From positions 1 to 64,000 of the forward strand of contig PMTV01000050.1 in the NCBI GenBank assembly GCA_003167215.1: DNA of 64,000 nt, read 5' to 3'. Source of the stretch: Acidobacteriota bacterium. Lineage in GTDB: Bacteria > Acidobacteriota > Terriglobia > Acidiferrales > UBA7541. This document shows, piece after piece, positions 54,286-63,950 of this stretch (within the stretch, counting starts at the first letter, position 1; every line of letters starts with the position of its first letter). The notes under the pieces were generated by a model. The model was not told the DNA's origin and ran no database searches. It was given only the letters and a program-made list of their open reading frames with translations. A program made the position numbers and the translations under genes.

Positions 54286-55725
54286 TCATTTGTACTTCCA
54301 GCGGACGCTTCCGTCTTTCGTGTCTTCAACTATGATACCAGAATCGGCGAGCTGCTGGCGGATATCATCGCTGCGTTTGAAGTCTCGACGCTTCTTTGCC
54401 GCATTGCGTTCCTCGATCAGCGTTTCGATGCGTTCCGCGGGCATCCGCTCTTGTGACTGACCAAAACCGAGCTTGGCCAGCTTGTCATCGTCATCGTCCA
54501 CGAGCACGGCCAGGATGGCATCTACTTTCTCCATAGTGGCGACGACGCGCGGAGCGTCCTGCTGCAGGAATTCGCCGCGGTCCATGGCCGTATTTATGTC
54601 GCGCACCAGATCGAAAACCGCGGCCAAGGCCATTGCCGTATTTAAGTCGCCGGCCAGCCCAGCGTCGAAATCCGTCTCGGCCTTTTCGGCACGCTTGAGG
54701 ATTTCCGCGCTCGATCCAGCGGGAAATTGCTCCACCTTCAATCGCGAGACAAAATTCCGAAGCCGCGCGACCGAACTTTCCGCTTGCTTCAGACTGTCCG
54801 AGGTGAAATTAAGCTGGCGGCGGTACGGAACGGAGAGTAGCAGAAAGCGGATGGTGGAGGGCTTGTGGCCTTTGGCGAAAAGATCGCGCAGGGTAAAGAA
54901 GTTTCCGAGCGATTTCGACATTTTTTCGCCGTCAATGATCAAGTGTTCCGCGTGAAGCCAGAGCCGGACAAAGGGATGGCCTGTCGCCGCTTCACTTTGG
55001 GCGATTTCGTTTTCGTGATGCGGGAATGCAAGGTCCACGCCGCCGGTGTGGATGTCCAGGGTATCTCCCAAATATTTCATAGCCATCGCGGAGCACTCGA
55101 TGTGCCAGCCAGGCCGGCCTGGGCCGATACGCGTCTCCCAAAAATGTTCGCCGGGCTTGGGGGCTTTCCAAAGAGCAAAGTCGCGCGCGTTCTCCTTCTC
55201 GTACTGGTCAACGTCAACGCGCAGGCCCGTTTTCATCCCGGCCAGATCGATCTTGGAGAGCCGTCCATAGTGCGGAAATTTTGCGATGCTGTAATAAATC
55301 GAGCCTTCGCTCGAGTAGGTCAGGCCCTTTTTTTGAAGCCGCTCGATCAGGGCAACCATGTCGTCAATGTGGTCCGTGGCGCGGACGAGCTCTTCAGGAA
55401 CTTCCAGATGCAGAGCGTCCATGTCCTGGAGAAACGCCTGGACGTATTTTTCGGTGTACTCGCGGATGCTGACTCCGGCGGCCGCGGCCTTCTGGATGAT
55501 GCGATCGTCCACGTCCGTTAAGTTCATGACCTGAAGCACGCGGTATTTGCGAGATTGAAGGAAACGCCGGAGAACATCCTGAAAGACGAACGTTCGGAAA
55601 TTCCCAATATGCGCAAAGTCATACACGGTCGGGCCGCAGGTGTACATGCGAACCTCGCCTTTATGGACTGGATCCAGAGGCTGCAACCGGTTCGTCAGCG
55701 TATTGTGCAGGTGTATGGCAGTCAT
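54286..55725 (-). CDS. cysS: Cysteinyl-tRNA synthetase
   Basis: Class-I synthetase of 479 residues, started at MTAIHLHNT (22 codons inside the open frame). The zinc Cys and HIGN motif appear as YTCGPTVYDFAHIGNFRTF, the Zn ligands as HIECSAMAM and HHENEIAQSEA, and the KMSKS loop is intact (GEKMSKSLGN). Its C-terminal anticodon domain is complete, ending in KRRDFKRSDDIRQQL. The cognate tRNA-Cys is at 38132-38203. Confidence 0.96.
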   Translation of the reverse strand: MTAIHLHNTLTNRLQPLDPVHKGEVRMYTCGPTVYDFAHIGNFRTFVFQDVLRRFLQSRKYRVLQVMNLTDVDDRIIQKAAAAGVSIREYTEKYVQAFLQDMDALHLEVPEELVRATDHIDDMVALIERLQKKGLTYSSEGSIYYSIAKFPHYGRLSKIDLAGMKTGLRVDVDQYEKENARDFALWKAPKPGEHFWETRIGPGRPGWHIECSAMAMKYLGDTLDIHTGGVDLAFPHHENEIAQSEAATGHPFVRLWLHAEHLIIDGEKMSKSLGNFFTLRDLFAKGHKPSTIRFLLLSVPYRRQLNFTSDSLKQAESSVARLRNFVSRLKVEQFPAGSSAEILKRAEKAETDFDAGLAGDLNTAMALAAVFDLVRDINTAMDRGEFLQQDAPRVVATMEKVDAILAVLVDDDDDKLAKLGFGQSQERMPAERIETLIEERNAAKKRRDFKRSDDIRQQLADSGIIVEDTKDGSVRWKYK

Positions 55726-56043
55726 TTCAGGGCTGTGCAAGAGTGTAATTCTAACTGACGCATCGGTTTGCAGCAAAGCTCCGTGGCGCAACGAAGTTCC
55801 TGGGCGCCGCCAGTGTTTGCCCGGATGGATTTAGCGCGGTGGCCAACCCGAACGGATCTAGCCGATATACGACGCGGCGGAGAATCCTCTGGCCGGCGGG
55901 TACTGGAACTCCTACGGAAAATTTGCGGTTCGAACAGTACCAATAGCCCGTCTGTACCATTTTTTGAAAAATGTGTTCGGTTAGTCTATAGGCAGATTTG
56001 GAGGCTCGCGGCGAAAATTGGCGCGGGTCCGAAGAGAAAAATT

Positions 56044-56436
56044 ATGAAAAAGATAATTCTGCTGGCAGGCATCGCGCTGCTGGCCGGCACAGCGCAGGCG
56101 CAGTTCGGCGGCTCACTAAATTCCGCGAGTGGCATGAACGATTCTCGTTCGACTATCGCCAACAACGTGGCCCCGGCTTCGGCTCCGCAGGCGAATGTGA
56201 GCGGGACAAACCCCGGCGAGTTCGTTCCCTCGACTTTTGAAAGTTACCAGCAAGCCGTAGCAACCGGGCAGGAAGAGCTGGACGCGAGGCCGCTCCGCGT
56301 GGCAGAGGTGGCGCGAATGCTTCAGGCGCGGAGAAAATTGGAAATACAAACGCCCGCGCTTATCGCCGAGCAGGACGATGACGGGAACGTCATCATCTCC
56401 AGCGGGAAACAGCGGGGAGCCGGCAAGAGCAATTAG
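56044..56436 (+). CDS. Small exported hypothetical protein
   Basis: 130 residues. The signal peptide (MKKIILLAGIALLAGTAQAQ) is clear, which fixes the start. The mature part has Asn/Ser/Pro-rich low-complexity sequence, then a basic helix (VAEVARMLQARRKLEIQTP) and an acidic stretch. No family recognised. It converges on the M28 peptidase with an 8-nt gap. Confidence 0.72.
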   Translation: MKKIILLAGIALLAGTAQAQFGGSLNSASGMNDSRSTIANNVAPASAPQANVSGTNPGEFVPSTFESYQQAVATGQEELDARPLRVAEVARMLQARRKLEIQTPALIAEQDDDGNVIISSGKQRGAGKSN

Positions 56437-56444
56437 CGGAACGA

Positions 56445-58751
56445 TTAAGGATTCAGCTGAACCTGACGGCTGAGAATGGTCACGTCCCCTTGCGAATAGG
56501 GTGTGGCAGTCAGTGGGCGGGATTTCAGCACGAACATTCCCTCAAGAGGCAAACCATAGCTTAGATCCAGGACGTAGACTTCAACCGGCGTTCCTAAAGG
56601 CAACTCAAACTGTACCTCAATGCCTTTCGCAGTCATCGTCAAGCAGCGATACAAATCCCAGCCGTTAAAATAACGAAAGACCCGCGCGGTCTTCTGCGGA
56701 ATTGGCTGGTCTTGTATGCGGACGTGATCGATTCCCGAATCCGGCGGGAAAAAAACCACGGCCTCGGGCGCACCGCGTTCAGACCGCAGCAGAGCGCGAT
56801 AGTGCCGCATTCCTCCCGATTCGGAAGATTCAAGGATGGTGAAGGTGGGTGCGGCAATTTCCAGGTGCGGCGCGTCGGCGAGAAACGCGGGTAGCGAATC
56901 CCACGGAAACGAACCTTTGTCTAGGCGATGGAAGTTTGTTGCAACTCGAATGGGCTCGGGCAGGCGGCCGGAATCCGTATAGACCACCCATTGCGATCTG
57001 CCGGAATCGGCGTCCTGCCGGTATTGCAGATTGACGTGTTCCGGCGCCTTGGCCGAGTACGCGGGTGCGACAACGGCCGCGAACACCGCGAGCAGAGTGG
57101 CTACGAGCGCTGCGCCGGGAAGAGCAAATCGTGCAAAACCTTTCGGCTCGCGCAAACTGGCCAGCAGGGGCGCGAGCGGCGAAAGTAGTAGCGCAACGAG
57201 AAGTGCGATGCCTGCAAGTATGCGGATGCCCAGTCCGTCATAGAGCAAGATCACGTGGCCGAAACCCAATACGCCAGCTACAAATAAAGGCAAAGCCGCG
57301 GAGAGCCACACGCCATTGCGGGGTTCACCACGCCGCAACGTAAATGGCAATCCGACCAGCACTGCGGTGCAAGATGGAACGAGCAGAATGTAGCCAATTC
57401 CGCTGCTCAGCCAAGAAATCACAACTGAAAACAGCGTCCACCAGATCCACACACCGGCCCACAAGCCCCAATAACCGGTACGACTCTCGAAGGCGAGCGA
57501 CAGGACAGTCACCACGGAAATGGCCAGACACCAGAATGCGATTTGCAAAGGAAGCGGGTGGGCCAGCCAGTTAGTCGGCGTGACGCCGGTAGCATGCAGG
57601 ATTTTTTGGAGTATTAATGCAAGGACACCCGTGGTAACAAAAATCGCCAGCCAGTTGACGACTCCCCACAGGAGCGCGGAAGGGAGGAGGCGATTTTTAG
57701 CTATCAGCCATCCAACTTGAAAAAGCAGAAGAATCAGGGCGACGATTGCGACGGGAAAGCTCCAACCCGCCGGCCACATAACCACGCCGCGTTCGAAGAG
57801 ATCAAAGAAAACAGCCTCTCTCACCGGTGGGCTGGTAAGGTCGCTATTCGCAAGCGCCAGAATCATTCGGAGCGCGTTATCCCCGTGATGCTGCAAGCTT
57901 CCGGGATCAGCATTTGCGAAATTATCGAGCTGGGTGTGATAGTGGTTCACATCCCCGATGAAGGCAAAGTTAGCGCCCTGGTATCCGGAGGCCTTGAACA
58001 CGGTAAAATCCGTGTCGTTCGGTAGCTGCTTGTAGACCTGGTAGAAAATCGAACTGGCGGCAGGACGCGAAGCGTGCTGTGAATAAAGTTTTACGGCCCA
58101 ATAGTTGGCGGTGCCCGTTTCGAACATCATGCTTGGGCCGGAAGTGCCGCGCGCTTCCAAGTTGACGGCCGCGCGAACGTCTTTAGCCCAAGGGCTCTCC
58201 GCTACAAACACACGCGCGCCGAGCAAACCCGCTTCTTCACCGTCGTCGATCAGAATAATGATGGAGTGACGCGGGACTGCGGTGGATTTCAGGGCGCGCG
58301 CAATCTCGATTACGGCTGCGACTCCCGCGCCGTCGTCGGAAGCTCCCGGACCCGCCGGAACAGAGTCATAGTGGGCGGCTAACAGCACCGACGCGCCAGG
58401 CTCGGCTCCGTCCAAGCGCGCCAGGATATTTTTTACCGTGGCGCAGGTCCCGAACTCGTCACACGAAAAACCAGTTTGCACTTGCGGCTGATAACCGAGC
58501 TTGGTGAGCTCATCAATGACGCGCCCGCGAACGACACCGTTTGCGGCGCTTCCGGTGGGATGCGGGATACCGTCGCCCACAAGATGATTAAGAACCTCAC
58601 GAGCGCGACCGGCGGAAAACTGAGCGGCAGGCGCGCTGGCCGGCTGCGGCGCAGGGGGCCGCAATCCCGCCACCGAGAGAAAAAAAATTACGGCCAGGAT
58701 GGCTACGGTAGGCAGTACTCGACGGGCCCCAGGCGTATCTTCAGGTTGCAA
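56445..58751 (-). CDS. Membrane-bound M28 family metallopeptidase
   Basis: 768 residues. An N-terminal helix (about 12-30) is followed by an extracytoplasmic Zn-aminopeptidase domain with the ligands in VLLAAHYDSVP, GASDDGAGVAA and IDDGEEAGLLG, and later HYHTQLDN. Eight or nine further helices (about 320-560) and a 200-residue soluble C-terminal domain follow, so the architecture resembles the ER peptidases ERMP1/Fxna. Two Cys in the N-terminal domain (SCDEFGTC) may form a disulfide. The stop lies close to the preceding gene on the opposite strand. Confidence 0.88.
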   Translation of the reverse strand: MQPEDTPGARRVLPTVAILAVIFFLSVAGLRPPAPQPASAPAAQFSAGRAREVLNHLVGDGIPHPTGSAANGVVRGRVIDELTKLGYQPQVQTGFSCDEFGTCATVKNILARLDGAEPGASVLLAAHYDSVPAGPGASDDGAGVAAVIEIARALKSTAVPRHSIIILIDDGEEAGLLGARVFVAESPWAKDVRAAVNLEARGTSGPSMMFETGTANYWAVKLYSQHASRPAASSIFYQVYKQLPNDTDFTVFKASGYQGANFAFIGDVNHYHTQLDNFANADPGSLQHHGDNALRMILALANSDLTSPPVREAVFFDLFERGVVMWPAGWSFPVAIVALILLLFQVGWLIAKNRLLPSALLWGVVNWLAIFVTTGVLALILQKILHATGVTPTNWLAHPLPLQIAFWCLAISVVTVLSLAFESRTGYWGLWAGVWIWWTLFSVVISWLSSGIGYILLVPSCTAVLVGLPFTLRRGEPRNGVWLSAALPLFVAGVLGFGHVILLYDGLGIRILAGIALLVALLLSPLAPLLASLREPKGFARFALPGAALVATLLAVFAAVVAPAYSAKAPEHVNLQYRQDADSGRSQWVVYTDSGRLPEPIRVATNFHRLDKGSFPWDSLPAFLADAPHLEIAAPTFTILESSESGGMRHYRALLRSERGAPEAVVFFPPDSGIDHVRIQDQPIPQKTARVFRYFNGWDLYRCLTMTAKGIEVQFELPLGTPVEVYVLDLSYGLPLEGMFVLKSRPLTATPYSQGDVTILSRQVQLNP

Positions 58752-58813
58752 ATACTCCCCCTGTGCGCGTCATCCTAGGATGCGACTGGTTTCAAGTCAA
58801 TGCGGATGTGGGC

Positions 58814-59200
58814 TTAGCCGGTTGTTAAAGCGAGGTATTGGGCCGCCGTCAGAGGGACGACCGAGAGCCTGCCCTGCCGAACCAAAGGAGAATCGGCGAA
58901 GAGCTTGTTCGCTTTGATTTCTGCCAGCGATACCGGTTTGGAGAGCGCTTCCCCGGCTTGAATCTTAATCTGAGGTTTTTTCGGGTCCGAGATATCGACG
59001 GAGATCACCTTCGCTGTTCCCACAGCGGATTTTTGGGCGGCAGTTTCATAGATGATGAGCTGGGCCCCCGGCTTCATTTCGCGCATATTTCTCAAGGCCA
59101 CGGGATTTGACACGCCGTCCCACACTGTTGCTTTGTCTCGCTGCAGATCGGCAAAGGAGTACTCGGAGGGCTCGGTTTTCAGCAGGTAGTAGTCAGCCAT
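58814..59200 (-). CDS. EVE-domain protein
   Basis: 128 residues starting at MADYYLLKTEPSEYS. EVE domains are YTH-like readers of modified bases. The motifs YYLLKTEPSEYSFADL, WDGVSNPVALRNMREM and GAQLIIYE fit the family well. It could be a DNA- or RNA-modification reader. Two codons upstream a GTG is in frame; the ATG is preferred because relatives start at this residue. Upstream of it is an IR-bounded, gene-poor region. Confidence 0.9.
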   Translation of the reverse strand: MADYYLLKTEPSEYSFADLQRDKATVWDGVSNPVALRNMREMKPGAQLIIYETAAQKSAVGTAKVISVDISDPKKPQIKIQAGEALSKPVSLAEIKANKLFADSPLVRQGRLSVVPLTAAQYLALTTG

Positions 59201-59273
59201 GGCGTCCACTCTAAGTCAAAAATGCGAGGAAGGAAACAGGGGGAGTGGGTCAGTTTCCGATAAGCGCGGTGGT

Positions 59274-59466
59274 CTCAATAGGTCGATGCAATACCAAGCG
59301 CGAGCCCACCTTGCATTGAAAATAAAAGCTAAAATCCCTCGCTAGGGTTCGACCAGCCGAAACGCTGCCCTGGCTACGTCTTGGCCGAGTATGGCCAAAG
59401 ACATGGTTTTCCCGCGGAAGCATTGTCGAATCAATGCACTGGATGGTGTTGCATCGACCGGTTGAG
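59274..59466. mobile_element. Inner MITE-like element with 23-bp inverted ends
   Basis: CTCAATAGGTCGATGCAATA then CCA at the left end pairs with TGGTGTTGCATCGACCGGTT then GAG at the right end, 20 of 23 bases complementary. The unit is 193 bp and has no coding capacity. The size and ends suit a miniature inverted-repeat element nested in the larger one. Target duplications are not obvious. Confidence 0.5.
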
Positions 59467-59527
59467 CTGGCAGCGTTAATCAGGACTTACGACACTACGC
59501 GAGCCTCAGAGGAAACCACGACCTGGA

Positions 59528-59749
59528 TTAGCGTCTATCCTCCCCTGAATGACCATTTTTGTTGAGCTTTTTCAGAAAGGCTTTCACAACGAAATATCCT
59601 ACGAACAGATAGGTCAGAAACACTATGGGCGGCCACGGGAAGGGCGGGAGCTTGCCATACGCGATGCTGACCCAGAGCCATGTGTAGAAAGGGGCAAAAA
59701 TAATCAGGGTTACGACGCCTATTCTCCAGCCCTTGCTAAGTGATCGCAT
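59528..59749 (-). CDS. Small two-helix membrane protein, hypothetical
   Basis: 73 residues with two hydrophobic helices (GVVTLIIFAPFYTWLWVSI and PIVFLTYLFVGYFVVKAFL) and basic ends. It lies inside the inverted-repeat-bounded interval. No SD is evident and no family is recognised, so the call rests on a typical 2TM pattern only. Confidence 0.45.
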   Translation of the reverse strand: MRSLSKGWRIGVVTLIIFAPFYTWLWVSIAYGKLPPFPWPPIVFLTYLFVGYFVVKAFLKKLNKNGHSGEDRR

Positions 59750-60128
59750 ACTCGAAGATCAGATTTTACAGGTGCTCTGGAGATTTCTGACTGAATACGC
59801 GAAAAATGATTGCCAAAAGGACACCTCAAACCCGTCAGTTACGCGTTGTGCCCGATTGGTCGGATTACCGGAAACTGACCCACTATGGAAACAGCAGGTA
59901 TCGCAGCGCAGATAAGTTCCTACTGAAACAATTCGCAACACCGGCCTTTACACGGCTCGCGCGCCATGCTAATTTCTCTTTCCGTACCGCCGATCCGATA
60001 GCGCCAGGCGGCAGGGCCATTGATTAGCGACCCTCCCACGTTTTTGTCTCGAAAGACCTCCAAGGAAATTTCAAATCGAAGCCCCTTCTGCCGATGAGGC
60101 GCAGGGAGCGAACTGTGCGAGGGAACTG

Positions 60129-63100
60129 GTGTTAAAACTGCGCAAAGTTGAGTTGTTGGGCTTCAAATCGTTCTTCGAGAAGACGCCGATCACGTTCAGC
60201 GGCAGCGGAATCACGTGCATCGTTGGCCCGAACGGGTGCGGCAAGTCGAATGTGGTGGACGCGATCTCCTGGGTGCTCGGAGAACAGAGCCATAAGCAGT
60301 TGCGGGCGGAGCGCATGTCGGACTGCATATTCAACGGGACTGCCAAGCGGCCTCCGTTGGGTCTGGCGGAAGTGACTTTGACGCTGGTGGACCCGGAACT
60401 GTCGGAAGCCGTGGCCAAGGTGCTGGACGCACCGGAGGAAATGCCCACGGAGGCGGGACCCACGCTTGTGGAGGAGCAAATCTCTGTAGCGAACGAAGAC
60501 GGCTTTCTTGAGATTCCTTCCACTCAAACTGACGTCCCAACAGAAGAAAATGCGGACAACCGCAAGCCTTGGAAGAAGCGCGCGGCTGAGAAATCTGCGA
60601 TCGCTCTGAAACCTGGGGAGGTTGTTGTTGGTCGGCGGCTCTATCGCTCGGGACAAAGTGAGTACTTGATTAATGGGCGCGTGGCGCGTTTGCGCGATGT
60701 ACAAGAACTTTTTATGGGCTTGGGCCTGGGACCCGATAGCTACGCAATTATCGAACAGGGCCGCATCGGGCAGATTCTGAATTCAAAGCCGATGGACCGC
60801 CGCGCAATTATTGAAGAAGCGGCCGGCATTACGATGTACAAGACGAAGAGGCGTTTGGCGGAAGCGAAACTGGAAGCTTCGAAGCTTAATCTCTCGCGTG
60901 TGAACGATATTCTGGCGGAAGTGGAGAAGCAACTTGCTTCGCTAAAACGGCAGGCTTCCAAAGCTCGGCGTTACGCGGAGCTGCGGGAACAAATGCGGGG
61001 CCTGCTGCGCAGCGTTCTGGCCAGCAAGGCGGAGCATCTCGATATCGAAGCTGCGCGGCTGGAAAATTTACTGCGCGAAATGGAGTCGGTGGAAGAGCTC
61101 GAGGCGCGCTCGGTGCACGAGCTGGAGTCCGAGCAAGAACGGTTGAGCGCGCGGAGCTACGAGCTGGACGCCGAATTGCGGCAAATTCATAACCTGCTGG
61201 GGCAAACGGCGCTGGACCTGGATCGCGCGGAAAACCGAATCACGTTTAATCGCGAGCAAGTCGCCCAAATTGACACACGCGCCACGCGTTTGGCCGTTGA
61301 ATTGGAACAGGCTGAACGGCAGGCAGCGGAGCTAACCGCGCGGATGTCGGCACAGCGCGAGGCGGCGAGTTCTCTTCGCGGACAGACCGCACTGCTGGAG
61401 GCTTCACTCCACCAAACGACAGAGCAAGCCGCGTCCAGCGCCGGCGAGCAAGAACGGCTGGAAGCGCGCATTGCGGAGCTGCATCAGCTGGCAGCGCGGT
61501 TGGTGGAAGAATCGGCACGCGAACAGGCGGAATCGCTGCAGGCTGAAGAAGCAGCCGCCCGGCACGCAGCTGCCGAAGAACAGCGCGGCATCGCGCTGCG
61601 AGCAATCGAAGACGAGTGCGCTGTATTGAAAGAAAGAGTTGCAGCGGCTGAACGCACATTCGAACAGGCGCAACTGCAAGCACAGGAATTCGGCAAGGCG
61701 GTTCAAAATTCGCAGGCGCGGCTCGCAGAACTTCGACACAACCAGCGCGAAGCCGGGCAGCGGCTGGAAGGGATTCGTGAAAACCTTTCGGCCGAGCGAG
61801 CGCGCCGCACATCCATCGAGCAGATCCTGAGCGACCGGGCCTACACAGCCGACGCGGTACAAAAATTATTCAGCGTCAATCCGCAGCATAATCAGGCTTC
61901 CTCTGACGACGGCTTCCGAGCGATCGGATTGCTGGCCGATTACGCTGAGGTGCAAGAAAAATACGAAAGTGCCATCGAGCAATTCCTGCGGGATGAACTG
62001 GAATACATCGTGGTCGAATCGTTCGATCACGCCCGGGCCGGGATCGCGCTGCTGCGCAATGAAATGGGCGGGCGCGCGACTTTCTTTGTCGATTCGCAAG
62101 TGAATCTGGATATTCAGGCGCCCGAAGCCGACGGTTCCCTTCCCCTCGCGTCGGGCATAGTAGCGAGACTTGACCGACTGGTGGAATTCCGCGATCCGGT
62201 GGGGCCGACGGCGAAACATTTTCTCACCAAGCTTCGCACCGCGTACCTGGTGGAGCCCGCCGTAGCCGAACGATTGGCGCACGAAAATCCGCATAGTTAT
62301 TATTTGACGCTCGACGGCACTTGTTATCACGGGCGCATCGTTTCCGGAGGCCGCGCGGGAGAGGCAGGCCCGTTGGCCTTGAAGCGTGAACTTCGCCAGC
62401 ATGAGGCCGAGGCGATACGCCTGGAGCGAATCTGCCAGGAACAGCAGGAGCAACTCACTCAACTCGGCCATGAAATCTCCGCGGGCGAGTCCACCGTGGC
62501 GCTGGCAAATTCGCGGCACGTGGAAGCAGAAAAATCCCTGGTCGCGGCCACTCATCTTCTGGACCAGGCGCGCTTAGATCTGCAGAGAATCGAACTTCAA
62601 GTTTCTACCGAGCGCGAAGAAATCGGCCGGCTGAACTCCGAAGCGGACGCGGCGCGCTTGCGCGTGGAACAATCGCGGCGGCAACATGCGGAAGCTGTCC
62701 GTTTGCGGGCCGCTACGGAGACGGAGAGTTCCGAATCCGCCGAGAGACTCTTGCGGATGCGTCAAGATTTTCAGGTTTTGCAGGAACGGCTGGGCACAGG
62801 CCGCGAAGAGCTGGCAACCATGACCGAACGATTGGTAAGCGCCGAGGCCGCCGGACAAAAGGTTTCGGAGGAAATCGGCCTCGCCGAGGAGCGTTTGTTA
62901 TCGTTGCGACAGCAGCAGAAAGCGATGTATCAGGAAAAGTCCGAGTTGGAGTCTTCCTGCGGCCAGCTCTCGCTCCAGGCGGACGACCTGCGTAAAGAGA
63001 AGCACAGGATGGAAGAACAAAAGGGCGCGCTCGAAAAGGAATGGGAAGCGGCCCGGTCGCGCACAGCGGTGCTGGAAGAATCCGTACGAGGAAAACGCCA

Positions 63101-63950
63101 GTCTCTCGACGAGCTTCGCGCCGAACGCAGCCAGCGGCAAATCGAAAAGGCGCGTAATGACGCGGATCGCGATTACCTGCGGCAGACATGCGTGGCGGAG
63201 CTAAACGCTCAGCCCGAAGACCTGATGGCGCAAGAAGCGCAATTGCTTATCGGCGAAGACCTGGTGACAGCGGAGACGAATTACAACGAAATGAAAGCCC
63301 GCGTGGAAGCCATGGGGCCGGTCAATATGATGGCGCTGGAAGAGTTTCAAGAGTGCGAGCAGCGCGAGGAATTCTTGCGACGCGAGCGCGACGACTTGGT
63401 TGCAGCCATCGAAAACACGCGGCTTACCATTACGGAACTGGATCAGGTGTCGCGGCAAAAATTCGAAGAAGCGTTCAACTTCATCAATGCGCATTTCACG
63501 ATTGCGTTTCAATCTCTGTTTGGCGGCGGACACGGCGAGATGCGGCTCAGCGAACCGGACAGCTCGGGCGAAGCCGGGATTGACATTGCGGCGCAGCCAC
63601 CGGGAAAGCGGCTGCAAAATATTCTTCTGCTCTCCGGGGGCGAAAAGGCCCTTACGGCACTGGCACTACTCATTGCCGTGTTCCGCTACCAGCCCAGTCC
63701 ATTCTGCATACTTGACGAAGTGGACGCACCGCTCGACGAGGCCAACGTTGGGCGCTTCAATAAAATGCTGGCAGAGATGTGCGCGCAAACGCAGTTCATC
63801 GTGGTAACCCACAATCGGAAGACGATGGAGATGGGATCGGTCATGTATGGAGTGACGATGCAGGAACCGGGCGTCTCGAAGCTGGTTTCCGTCAAGTGGG
63901 AAGATGCCGCCTCCGCGGCCGCACCGAAAGCCGCCAGCAACGCCGCTTAA
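60129..63950 (+). CDS. smc: Chromosome segregation protein SMC
   Basis: Condensin ATPase of 1273 residues. Walker A GPNGCGKSN is at 33-41; long coiled coils flank a hinge at about 570-690 (RAIGLLADYAEVQEKYESAI); the signature LSGGEKALTAL starts at 1168 and Walker B FCILDEVDAPLDEAN at 1192. An acidic/polar insert of about 75 residues (90-165) separates the first head strand (EVTLTLVDPEL) from RRLYRSGQSEYLING, where other SMCs have only a short loop. Starts at a GTG with GAGGG 7 nt upstream. Confidence 0.96.
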   Translation: MLKLRKVELLGFKSFFEKTPITFSGSGITCIVGPNGCGKSNVVDAISWVLGEQSHKQLRAERMSDCIFNGTAKRPPLGLAEVTLTLVDPELSEAVAKVLDAPEEMPTEAGPTLVEEQISVANEDGFLEIPSTQTDVPTEENADNRKPWKKRAAEKSAIALKPGEVVVGRRLYRSGQSEYLINGRVARLRDVQELFMGLGLGPDSYAIIEQGRIGQILNSKPMDRRAIIEEAAGITMYKTKRRLAEAKLEASKLNLSRVNDILAEVEKQLASLKRQASKARRYAELREQMRGLLRSVLASKAEHLDIEAARLENLLREMESVEELEARSVHELESEQERLSARSYELDAELRQIHNLLGQTALDLDRAENRITFNREQVAQIDTRATRLAVELEQAERQAAELTARMSAQREAASSLRGQTALLEASLHQTTEQAASSAGEQERLEARIAELHQLAARLVEESAREQAESLQAEEAAARHAAAEEQRGIALRAIEDECAVLKERVAAAERTFEQAQLQAQEFGKAVQNSQARLAELRHNQREAGQRLEGIRENLSAERARRTSIEQILSDRAYTADAVQKLFSVNPQHNQASSDDGFRAIGLLADYAEVQEKYESAIEQFLRDELEYIVVESFDHARAGIALLRNEMGGRATFFVDSQVNLDIQAPEADGSLPLASGIVARLDRLVEFRDPVGPTAKHFLTKLRTAYLVEPAVAERLAHENPHSYYLTLDGTCYHGRIVSGGRAGEAGPLALKRELRQHEAEAIRLERICQEQQEQLTQLGHEISAGESTVALANSRHVEAEKSLVAATHLLDQARLDLQRIELQVSTEREEIGRLNSEADAARLRVEQSRRQHAEAVRLRAATETESSESAERLLRMRQDFQVLQERLGTGREELATMTERLVSAEAAGQKVSEEIGLAEERLLSLRQQQKAMYQEKSELESSCGQLSLQADDLRKEKHRMEEQKGALEKEWEAARSRTAVLEESVRGKRQSLDELRAERSQRQIEKARNDADRDYLRQTCVAELNAQPEDLMAQEAQLLIGEDLVTAETNYNEMKARVEAMGPVNMMALEEFQECEQREEFLRRERDDLVAAIENTRLTITELDQVSRQKFEEAFNFINAHFTIAFQSLFGGGHGEMRLSEPDSSGEAGIDIAAQPPGKRLQNILLLSGGEKALTALALLIAVFRYQPSPFCILDEVDAPLDEANVGRFNKMLAEMCAQTQFIVVTHNRKTMEMGSVMYGVTMQEPGVSKLVSVKWEDAASAAAPKAASNAA

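Larger units (their letters stand above)
59244..59884. repeat. Outer inverted repeats bounding a 641-bp gene-poor element
   Basis: AGTGGGTCAGTTTCCGATAA at 59244-59263 recurs inverted at 59865-59884 (19 of 20 bases). The interior includes a second pair of inverted repeats (59274-59466) and one small open frame (59528-59749). No transposase is left. The ends look like those of a mobile element. The adjoining 59885-60128, before smc, shows no gene. Confidence 0.6.
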
